NCBI GenBank assembly: GCA_025716855.1 | Contig: JAIXMQ010000041.1 | Coordinates: 124,001 to 188,000, forward strand | Direction of reading: 5' to 3' | DNA: 64,000 bases | From: Pilaira anomala | Taxonomy: Eukaryota > Mucoromycota > Mucoromycetes > Mucorales > Mucoraceae | In this document: in pieces, positions 14,229 through 25,875 of the stretch | Position numbering within the stretch: the stretch's first letter is position 1 | How the letters are laid out: each line of letters begins with the position of its first letter | The notes under the pieces: model-generated | Databases searched by the model: none | What the model was told of the DNA's origin: nothing | Seen by the model: only the letters and a program-made list of their open reading frames with translations | Position numbers and translations under genes: made by a program

Positions 14229-14681
14229 ATGAAGAAGCTCATTCAATTAGAGAAAGATAAAGAAGATCTCATCCTGCCTTTGAAGCGGAAGCCTGGAGAA
14301 GATCTCATGGGTAAAATGTTACTGAGTGATCCAAAAATCATAAATCTGGTTGTTCACTCTTTAGTTGGTAATGTATTTTATTACTTGTATAAAGATATGG
14401 TATGTATTTAACACAAATTGTCTATGGATGCAAGTATTCCTGCCAATAGCTATATTACAGCCCAAACTGATGTAGTTTATGCGTCGCCAATTAAAGCAAC
14501 AGAATCAATGCCACCAATATTCATTGAACTTCTACTCGAAGCAAGCTGCAAGCTTTGGGCCAAAAAATGCGTACTACTGGCTGCTAATACTGTGTCTAAT
14601 CACTTAAATCAAGGGACATTGGATCCTACCGTACTCGCTCTATTTAAGGCAGCAAAATATTTCAGATTTTTGCGGCCTTAG
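14229..14681 (+). pseudogene. relic of the repeated gene family (copy 2), internally deleted
   Basis: The first frame (14229-14411) carries EDLMGKMLLSDPKIINLVVH and then stops. A second frame resumes at 14418 with DASIPANSYITAQTDVVYAS, followed by MPPIFIE. The sequence then jumps to CKLWAKKCVLLAANTVSNH and LDPTVLALF, which aligns by eye with the part of copy 1 that precedes FVALGLFL. A central segment therefore seems deleted. The PIFIE-type strand resembles the core of PD-(D/E)XK nuclease-like proteins, but the assignment is tentative. The end runs into the inverted-repeat element at 14638. Confidence 0.5.
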
Positions 14682-14791
14682 TCGTGTTATGGCCTTATTT
14701 CTGACTTGGGGAATTCAAATACGACCAGAAATTTCAAAAAATTGCGACCTTAAATCGGAAACTGCTTCAAATAGAACAGTCTTAAATAGAG
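14638..14791. mobile_element. short inverted-repeat element (MITE-like), 154 bp
   Basis: The left end ctctatttaaggc and the right end gtcttaaatagag form a 13-base terminal inverted repeat with one mismatch. The interior contains gcggcctta, which can pair back to the left end to form a hairpin. The same left end and hairpin sequence occur at 28521. No clear target duplication is visible at the flanks. Confidence 0.55.
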
Positions 14792-15321
14792 TGGGATGGC
14801 ATCTTGAATTATTGATATAACAAAACTTGGACGAAATTATTATGGAAGAGGTTTGCGGCTTACGAGTATTGTCATCACAGTCAGTTGCTGACCACTTTTT
14901 AAATGCAAATGTTTAATTATTGTTATGTATATTGTCTACTTGGAATCTAAATTGATACAAAAAATTTTTCATCATATTTTCCTACATATTAAATATAATT
15001 AAATAAACTTAAAAGTAATCCATAGCAATCCAGATAATGTATGTTGCAATAGACTCGGGAACAGCTATTATGAATTTAAGCTGTTAGTTAGTTTTTAAAG
15101 GAAAAGTATCAAACGTGAAATAAATTATTGTACTTTTCTAGCCATAATAACCATATAATAATAGTGACCATAAAATTTTGAATGTACATATACGTTTAGT
15201 TTTGTACTTTCAAACTTCATTAAAGAGAATCATCCACATAAACTTAAGCGTAAGATTAAAAAGCAGGTTCAAGTTTGATTGGCTTGTTCAAACAAGCAAG
15301 TAAGGATTTATTAAAAAAAAA
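14792..15321. other. intergenic, nothing recognised
   Basis: It covers the region between the inverted-repeat element and the 3' end of VPS11. No gene is seen. Confidence 0.4.
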
Positions 15322-18300
15322 TTAATCAATAAGCTTGGCAAATGCCATGGTATTTTTAGAAAAGTAATCTGCGATAACTTCAAATCCATCTTCTTCATGG
15401 TCAAGTTGATCAAAGAACAAATCATGTCTATCAGCATTTGCTTCTTGAGTTCTTCTGATTTCACTAATCATACGATGCTGAATAGCACATTGAGGACATT
15501 CTCTATCATTATCACCAAGACATCTATAAAAAAAACAGAATTAAATAAAAATGTTCACAAAAATTAATTTTGTACTCGTCTTTTTATACCTTTGATGGAA
15601 AGAATGTCTACATAAAAAGTGAATAGCAGGAAGATCCAAAGTACCTTCACAACCCGTACATTTTTGTACTTGAAAGATACGAGCACTAGTTTGTAATTCC
15701 TCAATTTCCTTTCTTCTTTTATCTGTTTCTTCGCGATAACTTTCAATCAATTCTTCATTTTGTTTTAATTCTCGACGTTCATGTTCAATCTTTTTACCGA
15801 TATATCCTTTAAGTAAGCCAATTGTAGCCACGTTGGATCTTGAGAGTGCTTGAACTACTTGAATAGGAGGAAGCAAATCTTTTTCATCAATATGTTTCAT
15901 AACGGAATGTAATTCTTGTGTTGATTTCGCCATGACTTCCGGTGTAGAGGAAAAGTAAGTTAATACCATTGGGTATAATGAAGGATCTTTAGGTCTAAAC
16001 AAACAAACAAAAAAAGGTATGAATAAAAAATAGACATAAACATGTTTTTCTTCTTCATCAATATTTTACCCATATCGTCTAACACCTTCAATAACACGAT
16101 CAGTTCCACCCTTTTCCATCCAATAACGCAAGATATCAGTGTACATTCCAGTCTTTTCATAAAGATAAACAATTCCTTCATCAAATTGTTTTAGTTGACA
16201 TAAAACTAAAGCTTGGTTGGTATCGTACTGTACAGATTCATCTTGTAATAAGGTCAATGCCTTCTGCCGAAATTCTCTTTTTCTCTTTTGTCTTTCACGA
16301 GGATTAGCTGGTTCTTTTGTAGATTCCATATCATCCATTAAGTAAAGTTCTAATAAAGTATTCCAAATCGTCTTTCTTTCTTCTTGTTCTTGTAAGGACC
16401 AAATTTTCTCACCTGCAGATTTATTTAAATCACCATTCTTATGACTTACGGAAGGCGAAATAGCAGTTGATTCTGATGTAGGAGAGGGCGATAAAGGACC
16501 CGATGAAACTCCCCAAAGTTTTTCAAACACGGACTCCAAAAACGTTGTAAGACAATCCGGTCTATCAACAAAGGCGGGCATGAACTTGCGAGGAGAAGGT
16601 GGTTGATAACTTAAACGACCTGCAGCGCTTTTTGTTTGTGCTAATCTGCTCAAGGTAGGTGTATGGTTGTTACTACTACCATTATGTAAAGTAGGTCCAC
16701 TTTGATCTGAAAAGATGGAAGCTGTTTCACCGCCAGATCCACTAAAGGGTAAATGTGAAAGTGCCCTAGTGTTGTTATCACTTGGTGTGGGTGATTTAGG
16801 CCCAGAACCAAAGACAGTTGAATTATTGTTAACTGTAGCTAAGGGAAGTACACCAGTACAGAGTTCAATCAATAAATTCGTAGTTTCGTGTGGTAAATGA
16901 GTTAATAATGTTTTGCTGTACTTTTGAAGATTACGATCTGCTTCGTAAGGGCCGAGTTTCTTGATATAAGCTAAAGCAGTTTCGTAATTCTTCATATCTT
17001 CAATTACAATATCAAGATACATATCGTGTTCTTGAAATTTTTCCGCTAAATAAACTGCATGTTCGAAATATCCTGCTAGACGACATACACTGATTGCAGT
17101 CTCCAAATCGAAATTTAAGTCGGTATCGGTCTAAATAAAAAAATTAGAAAAAGAATAAAGACCGATTTTCTTTTTGTAATATGCTACCTTAATAAACTGG
17201 TCAAGTCTTGATACATCTTTAAGCTTAGTATAGCAGTTTAATAAAAGTGTGGTATGATCTGCGTTTGCCAAACCCTTTGAGTGTAATTCTTGAAGATAAT
17301 TCGTCAAGTTGTAAATTCTTTGAGCGTCCAAGAACTAATAGATAGAAAGAGAGAAGGAGGATTTAACAGGAAATCCAATTAATTTTTAATCTTGTAATAA
17401 TAATACCTTTCGAATAACATAGGATGGTTCAAGCTGACCAATTGTTCTGATATATTGTTCCATGGATCCATCAAAATCACCCTTATTGTATAAATAATCA
17501 CCATATTTCTTGAAGATTTCAGCAATACTAGCATCATCGTACTTTTGAATATGGGCCAAATTAATTGCCAACACATACAAATTCAGCTTGAATAATATTT
17601 CCAATTTGGTAGGTGTATCTTTTTCATCTAAATGATAGAGTTTGCCATCCATACCTACAACCCAAATCGAATTCCATTCACAAAATATACCGCGAATGCC
17701 GCCTAAAAAGGTACCTACATAGGCTACAAACTTATTAGCCGTGTCGAAAATAGCAATCTTTGTTAGTTCATTGGTCGAAGTTCGTTTAGGATTGAAACTA
17801 AGTGATGCTCGAGCTCCACTTGATAAATGAGTTGAAGTAGTGACGGGCGGAGAGACGATAACAAGGTAGCTTGATTTAAACCAAGTTAATGAAGATTTAG
17901 GTGTATCATAAGCAAAACAAGGTCCTCTACCGGTTGGATCATATAAATAAATAGCTTCATCGCGTCCAACTACCATTTCCTGTGCATCATTCATGACAGC
18001 ACAACCTAAACCACAGCCTTGTTCATCTAAAATAGTCTAACTTAAACATTTCAGTTATTTATGCTCTCTACATAAATGTTTCATAAAATTACTTACAATA
18101 GATGGTTTAACAGCAGTTGTATTATATGACATAATACTGCTGGTCGTAACAATAAATAAAATGGTAGATTTTGTCTGTTCGCGAAAGCCAAGACCTGTAA
18201 TGGGTTCCTCGCCTTCATAAATAACTTTTTGTTTTATAGTTTTATCTTTAGATAAATCACCACGAACTAAAATGACTACACCATTAGCTAAACCGATAGC

Positions 18301-18924
18301 AGCTTGTGACATATTTTCAAGAATAGTAAAAGTGGTTACTGGATATGTCTTTCCACCGTGCTGAATTCGAATTGTACGAAGTAAAGTAGGTACAATGATA
18401 TCATCGGTTCCGTCTGTTGGTTTTAAAACATCCAAATCCCAAAATTTAACAACGGGAATCGCTGATACAGTATCTTCTTCCTACATAGAATAATCAGAAA
18501 CTGAAGTTTTCTTTTTTAAGGAAACAGTATTTTTTTTTTTAAAAAAAAAAAAAACTCACACCAACTGTTACAAGCACATTTTTTTGTTTTAATTGCTTTA
18601 AGTGAGTTACTCTACCGCCATCATAAGCAATAAACATTTGTGTCTTGAAAGAACGATCGACAATATAAACATTTCCTTTTGAATCAGCTAATACTATTTG
18701 TCCGCGTCCTGTTGCAAATACTGAAATATCTTGGTTCTATGAAGGACAGACTTAGTAAGATGAAACTGTTGGTTACAGATGAGTGCTTTCTTTCTCTCTT
18801 TTTTTTTGAGGAGGGAGCTTTTTATATGTACCTGAAAAACTGCTGGTGATTTCCCTTTCTCAATGGGATCAGTCGTTTGTTGTTTATCAAAAAAGTTGAA
18901 TTGTCTCCATTGTGCTAAAGACAT
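15322..18924 (-). CDS. VPS11: VPS11 (PEP5), HOPS/CORVET tethering subunit
   Basis: A core subunit of the HOPS and CORVET complexes, which tether vesicles to endosomes and the vacuole. The start ATG at 18924 opens MSLAQWRQFNFFDKQ, typical of the family. The N-terminal third carries the beta-propeller region (for example FATGRGQIVLADSKGNVYIV), followed by clathrin-type helical repeats (GDYLYNKGDFDGSMEQYI, ISVCRLAGYFEHAVYLAEKF). A coiled coil around ELKQNEELIESYREETDKRR precedes a C-terminal RING-H2 domain (CTGCEGTLDLP, CRHSFHQRC, ECPQC). A poorly conserved Ser/Pro-rich insert sits at about 16430-16830. About seven short introns are present and the protein is roughly 1,000 residues. The stop is at 15322-15324 after AFAKLID. 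Confidence 0.95.
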
Positions 18925-18969
18925 CTTATTTAGAATTCTTTAAAAAAAAATTATAAAGTAAAGAGATAT

Positions 18970-19209
18970 TTAAATTGTTTCACAACAAGCATTTTTAAAA
19001 AGAAGGGATTTTAATTTTGGTTTGCTGAAGTAACGTTTTACTATCAATGCTAAAAACACCTGTATTTGTAGAGCCCGAGGGACTCCATGGTTCCATTTTG
19101 GATAAAACAAATTCACGAGCAGAACTATATACTTTATAAAAAGGTTGATTTGAGAGTCTACGGGACTATAACCAACAGCTTTTTCGTAAAGAGTGTAACA
19201 GTGAAACAT
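18970..19209 (-). pseudogene. short protein-like stretch upstream of VPS11
   Basis: From the ATG at 19209 the frame reads MFHCYTLYEKAVGYSPVDSQ. Near 19145 the better coding signal moves to another frame (FYKVYSSAREFVLSKMEPWS, ending KIKIPSF and a stop near 18996). It lies 45-290 bases upstream of the VPS11 start on the same strand. It may be a frame-shifted relic, a small gene with an unrecognised intron, or an upstream reading frame in the VPS11 leader. I do not recognise it. Confidence 0.35.
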
Positions 19210-19602
19210 CTATTATTTGTTGTATGAAAACATTAGAAACTAATAGTTAACTGGTTACAAAACAAGGATAAAAAGATGTGGACATTTCTTGCAAAAATAT
19301 GATATAGCTGGATTAAATAGATCTGCTTTTTGGTTGCCAATAACGTCGTTTCTACTGTTGTAAGTCTTCGAGGCGCTATGCATATTTGTTGCCAAGGAAA
19401 GGGTGGTAAAAAAAAAAAGTGTGTAAAATCACGAATGTAATTTTATCCAGCTAACCTTAAGCCCAAAAAAATCACCCCTTTTTATCTTCAACTTTTGACA
19501 ATGTCTAACTTAACCTTTTTTTTTTTACTCAATTTCTTACCGAAATTAAAGTCAAGATTTTTCCTGCTCGTCATTCTTACGGTCGATCTCGACTTCAAAC
19601 AT

Positions 19603-19692
19603 GTAACATCTTTTCCCTGAAAAGTGTGACACATTTTTCCTCAGAAGTGCGACATCTTTTTTCAAGAAAGTGCAACACATTTTTTGACATAA
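19603..19692. repeat. 23-24 bp imperfect tandem repeat, four units
   Basis: Four consecutive units begin g(t/c)(a/g)aca and end aagt: starts at 19603, 19627, 19650 and 19673. Consensus is roughly gygacayctttttyc plus aagaaagt. The array lies between the AVL9 stop and the VPS11 start. No function is visible. Confidence 0.6.
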
Positions 19693-19855
19693 TTTTTCTT
19701 AAAAATGCGTTATTTTAAATTGTTATTGTGCGATAACATTTTGATAAAAGGCGTATGAGTGTTATAACTCAATTTAGGATGATGCTTTGCAAATAATTTG
19801 TTAAGCGCAAAGCTTCAAAAGAAAAAAGAAATAATTTTATTGCTTAAAAATACTT

Positions 19856-21674
19856 TTAAACGTCGAGAATTTTTTCTTCTGGTTGTTTTATTTCACTTTT
19901 TGTAAATGGATACATTTTTGCCACATCAACAAACGCAGTATCATCTACAGACTGTGTACTGCTATTAGCAGGAGAGTGACGATTGTGCTGATCTGAGACC
20001 GACTCCTGTACAAAAAAATTAGAAATTAAGTATGTTTACAACATCAAAAAACTATATGCATATAAATACCTCCATTGCCTGCGAAAATTCTTTGGATTTT
20101 CTAGTTAAAAAAGAGGAAAAGTTAGAAAACAACCTACCTGCTTGTTGTGTAGTTGTTTCTAATTCTCTTGACGAAGAAGAAGAGGCGGTAGGTGAAGTAG
20201 TTATCACTAAAATTAAATGTATTAGTCCTCTCTTTCCCGCTCTATTTATCCCTATATCTAGGATTTACCATCTGTGGGTGGTTTACCATCTGTGGATCCC
20301 TCGTTCCAAAACGCATCCACGCCCTTCATTAATTTGGATCGACCACTTGAAACTGCTTTGGCTCCACCTGACATAGCTTTTGATAAAGTATTTCTAATTG
20401 GCTTCAACTGTAAATCACGCAAACGGCTACTCTTTATATTAATAAAATCCTACGATTCTTCTTTTTTTTTATCAGTACTCACTTGGCCAACGTGTTCTGA
20501 AGGTCAGTAATTGACAAATTTCCCATCCCTGGATGTCCTGGTTCAACAATTTCATAAATCTCATGATCTGTATACTGATTCCATTTCCGAAAATTATTGG
20601 TATCCCACCAAGCTTTTAACCACTTCATACCATAATCCGTTAAATAATTATGTTCTTCATTTTCATCTGTCATAATTTCTTCTGAGGAGTTACTGTCTTC
20701 GTAAATTACATCCATCATATTATGTACTTGTGCGTGCTTTACACTAGATAGTAATGATAATACGTATTCTTCAAATCTTGCCCGCAAGTAGTCATCTGAT
20801 CCGAGATACGTATTTTGTAATGGTCGACTAGGATCTAAGTAAAGTTACACTTGTAAGACAACAACAACAACAAGATCAATTAATGTTTTTTTTTTTACCG
20901 TTCGTGTTCCACGTATCATTTACCACCTTAACTATATTCTCCATCCACCTTCGATCCGCAATAGTAGGACTGACGAGACTGACTAGTTGTTGATTATAAA
21001 ATTCGAGTGTCCCTGTTTCTACATTCACCAAGACATCAATCTTGGTATCACTCTTATGATGAAAGAAGATTTGATTTGTTGTGCCTACTACATAGGATTT
21101 GGTCTGATCTGACGAAAGCATATCGATTTGTTGCAAAGGTATATAAGGTTGAAAGAATGATCCTTTTTCAAACACGTTTAAAGGAAGTCCCATATATTTT
21201 AATAGGCTTTCTTTTGTACCGTCCGACAATATCTTGGCTTCAATCATAGTACGATGCTCATCTGATGTATCTAGCTCTGGCGCACCCGCATCTTGTAAGT
21301 TACGTAATAGACCTGGTATCAGTGACGTTAAAGAGTATTGAAATGTACAAAGTCGTTCAACTGGGTATCCATAGAATAGTAACTAATATGAATATTAGTT
21401 CTCTCTCTCTCTCTTTCTCTTTTCTTTAAATATATCTCCTTACTCTTTTTTCAAGTAGTAATAGTTTTAATAGCATCAGTGTCTTGGATTTAAACTTGTA
21501 CACTAATTCACGTAACGAAGTACCTACTCACAATAAATTATTAGCAAAAAAGTGTATCTGTATGAAATTTAATTGCGTACCCATATATAGTGTAGAATCA
21601 TCAATAGGTCCGTAAAATGTACTATTTAAATTGTTATACAAGTTCTATAACACACATTAGTTCATCTTATATTG

Positions 21675-21750
<76 letters not shown>

Positions 21751-22395
21751 TTACATAAAGTATTTCGAGTTTAGTAAAATCACGTTGATTGAACCAAGCA
21801 GCTGTAATCATTGCCAATTTCTGTCGTAAGGGACCAAAGATAGGCTAAAAAAAAAATCAGTTGTCATTTGATAACGCGGTTATTGTTTACAATTACCTGT
21901 TTAGCTAATACAACTACCGCCTTTTGAACAATGGATCGTGTAATATCAGGTGTCTTTACCAATAAGTCCTAAAGTTGAAGCTATCAGTAACACTATTTCT
22001 ATAAGCTTTCTTTTTACTGGTTACCTTGGTTGGAATTTGTCGGTTACAAGAGATGCCAAACAAGGTCGTCTTGGCCACTGACCAACCTGGAACAGGAGGT
22101 AAATGAAAATAAGCGAAATCTTCGTCTTTTTGATGAGCTCCATCTTGTCAAAAAAAGTTAATAAAATATAGAAGCTGAAAGTCCTTTTGTTTCATTTACC
22201 TGGTAACGCAAGGAACGGTAAAAAACTCCATTCCTCTGGTAATTCCAGTTTTTCTAAACTGGTTTGGTTTGCTTGATGATCGGGTAAAGGAGGTAGACAA
22301 AACTCGACAATAGGTCCATAAGCGTGGTGAAATCCAACGACTAGGATCGCTGCAATTTGGGAATCTTTATCCTGTGAAAGTAACGCTTGTTCCAT
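19856..22395 (-). CDS. AVL9: AVL9-like late secretory pathway protein
   Basis: AVL9 acts in late Golgi exit toward the plasma membrane and has a DENN-related fold. The start at 22395 opens MEQALLSQDKD. The family's N-terminal strand follows (ILVVGFHHAYGPIVEFCLPP), then LPEEWSFLPFLALP, and across exons FAYFHLPPVPGWS, FGISCNRQIPT and KLAMITAAWFNQRDF. Later exons give KLLFYGYPVERLCTFQYSLT-type sequence, IEAKILSDGTKESLLKYMG and a C-terminal helical part (DYGMKWLKAWWDTNNFRKWN). The C-terminal Ser/Thr-rich exons (VITTSPTASSSSSRELETTT, then a final exon ending EEKILDV) fit splice sites, but the junction just before the last exon is unresolved. One intron contains a 67-base poly(A) on the plus strand. 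Confidence 0.9.
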
Positions 22396-22738
22396 AATAA
22401 ATAAAAATAAAAATAAATTGTGTGTGTGTGTGTATATATCTTCTCTGCGTGTGTGTGTGTGTTTTTTTTTTTTTTTTTTTTTTTACAGTGTCTATCAGCA
22501 AACAAAAAAGGAACTCCGTTCAATGCATCAGATGATTGGCTCAAATACTCTATTATGCTTTGTTAATTCTAATATTTTGAAAGGATGATACACCAGTATT
22601 CAATAGGGGTGTAAGTTTCTTTTTATATCTTTGTAATCTTTTTTTAAAATTCTTGATTATTTTTTTTAACAAAAATCTCGTTCTTCTTCTTTTAAATCTC
22701 GAACTTTTTTTTTTTTTTTCTTTTTGTAATTGGTACTA

Positions 22739-24024
22739 ATGTCATTATCTCTTGATATTGAAAGGAAGAGTTCAACTAGTACTACATTGTGTTCTCCTTC
22801 TATTCAAGGACTGACAAAGGCATCTACCGTTTCTTCTCGAAGATCTTCTACACCATTAGCAGATAGATTCATGTCTTGTAACTTTCTTTTAAAAGAAGAA
22901 GAAGAAAAGATAATAATAGAGATGGAAGCAGATAACAATACCCCTGAATACAACAGCAGTCAACATTTGCTTATTATGAATCCACCACCACCCCTTTTAG
23001 AGCAAACAGCAGAAGCATCAGAAGAAGCAGTAGATTCGATAATCCAACCATGTAAGTTAATCTTGTTTCATAATTAAGTTAAAATACTTTTTTTTTTGTA
23101 TTTATCTGTCAAAAATTAAAATAAACAGTAACAAAAGAAGAAGAAGAAGATCATTTACCATTAAAAAAGCCTCCACAACAACTCCAAAAAAAGAAACCAC
23201 ATAAATGTCGGTCTCATAAAAATATTACTACCACTAATACAAATAGTAATATCACTACTTCAACAAGTAGTCAACATAAATGCAGTAAAACTCATAATCC
23301 TATGTGGGAGGAAAAGAAAAAAAGAACATATCCCAAAAGAGTTCATCAACCTACATTGAATCAATCTATGATCGAACTAGAAGCTATGCCTCAACCATGG
23401 TTAAGAGGAGGATGCTGCTTTATCCGTAACAAGCAGCAAGGTGGAAAATGCTTTTGGTTCTGTGGTAGAAGAGAATGGGTAATGATTACATTTCTTTCGG
23501 TGATTCTCTCTGTCATTTTGGCATTTATCTTATGGCCTCGTACACCTCTTATTCGAATTGAAGGAGCCAAGATGACCTCTCCAAACAAAGTCACTCAAAC
23601 GACACACGGTATGATGATGAGTAATGTAGCTTTTGAAAGTGTTTGGTTACTGAATATTACGATGGATAACAGACGTAATTACCTTTCTACTCGATTTAAT
23701 AGAATACAAATCATTGCAAAAGATGCACTTACAGGTCTCTTAATCGCTAAAGGAGAACCTGATAATAACGATATTTATTTACAGGGTCATACCATCTCAA
23801 CTATTCAATTACCCATTTCTGTTAATTATCAAGCCAGAGACAGGTCAGATACTACATTTTCTAATTTACAAAGAGCTTGTACCAATACCACAACTGAGAT
23901 ACAACACCATTCTCTTTCAATTCAGTTTTGGTTTACTTTATATATATTTGGTCTAGACTGGCTTGGATATAAACCTTCCGTAATAGCTACTCCGGCAACT
24001 GGAGGTTTCTTTTGTCCTTTTTAA
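22739..24024 (+). CDS. LEA2-like single-pass membrane protein
   Basis: Two exons (22739-23051 and 23129-24024) join to 402 residues. The N-terminal half is low-complexity and cytoplasmic in character (Ser/Thr-rich, Glu runs, Pro runs). A Cys/Trp-rich motif (WLRGGCCFIRN, CFWFCGRREW) leads directly into a transmembrane helix (VMITFLSVILSVILAFILWP). The C-terminal domain, with VWLLNITMDNRRNYLSTRF and IQLPISVNYQARD, resembles the LEA2/NDR1-type fold found in fungal membrane proteins. The start ATG at 22739 is preceded by a pyrimidine-rich leader. Function is unknown; the fold call is inferred from pattern only. Confidence 0.7.
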
Positions 24025-24223
24025 TAAAAAAAAAACTTTAAAAATATACACATATGTAGTTACTTGTTTGTATTATTATAAACTTTGATTATTAAAGATA
24101 TATTTATGTTGTCTGGAGACCCCCCTCAATAAAATTTATTGGGGACCTATAAATTATTTTTTTTAAAAAAAAACATTTTGGTTCTTTATCCTTTTTTTAT
24201 TATTATTATTATTTTTCATTTGT

Positions 24224-24730
24224 ATGCTTCCTTCTTGGGTGTGGATTATTGTAGCTATCGCTCTTCTTTTTCTTTTACTTATATCCAGTTACATAGTCTA
24301 TCGTAAAAAGAAGACAAATAAGAAACCAAAAGATATAGAGAAACAACAAGAAGTCTATATTCATTCACCTACGCCTACAACTATTGAGCAAACCGTCAAA
24401 CCCGAACAAGAAGATAGAACGTCAATTCTTTACGGACAACAATTTGTAGTTGTGGAACCATCTCAAACTGCATTATCACCACCACCACAACAACGTGAAC
24501 GTAAAATTAGTACGACTACCACTATTTTACAGCAAGATGAAAATGAAGGAACGATAGAACCACAAAAGTCTCGAGGCGTTTTCTCATTGTCTCCACCACA
24601 CGAAGAAACGGACTCAATTCAGGACACGAGTAATTGTAGTACGACTACACGGACAATTACTCCGTGTCACACCATCAATACGAGTAGTTGGCGTGGTCCA
24701 ACTCCACCATGGACTCAATCAAACAAATAG
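24224..24730 (+). CDS. small single-pass membrane protein, unknown
   Basis: A 168-residue single-exon frame with an ATG start. Residues about 3-26 form a transmembrane helix (WVWIIVAIALLFLLLISSYI), followed by a Lys-rich stop-transfer (YRKKKTNKKPK). The rest is a Thr/Pro/Gln-rich, disordered tail with no domain. It lies 200 bases after the LEA2-like gene on the same strand. It is probably real because the frame is long, open and topologically sensible, but no family is recognised. Confidence 0.6.
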   Translation: MLPSWVWIIVAIALLFLLLISSYIVYRKKKTNKKPKDIEKQQEVYIHSPTPTTIEQTVKPEQEDRTSILYGQQFVVVEPSQTALSPPPQQRERKISTTTTILQQDENEGTIEPQKSRGVFSLSPPHEETDSIQDTSNCSTTTRTITPCHTINTSSWRGPTPPWTQSNK

Positions 24731-24865
24731 ATTTACATATACAAACGGTTTAAATCGAGATATTCCCTAATAAACCGAGGCGATATATATAATATATATA
24801 AATTAAACAAAAAATAAAAAATTATAAACTATAAATACACTTTTTTTTCGCATATACATAGTTAA

Positions 24866-25868
<1,003 letters not shown>

Positions 25869-25875
25869 AAAAAAA

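Noticed and set aside
15322..22395. VPS11 and AVL9 as a co-regulated trafficking cluster
   Set aside because: They are neighbours on the same strand but separated by about 900 bases with their own structure. Nothing supports joint control beyond proximity.
22341..22544. Minus frame upstream of AVL9
   Set aside because: It consists of poly-Lys and Thr-His runs from simple repeats in the AVL9 leader.
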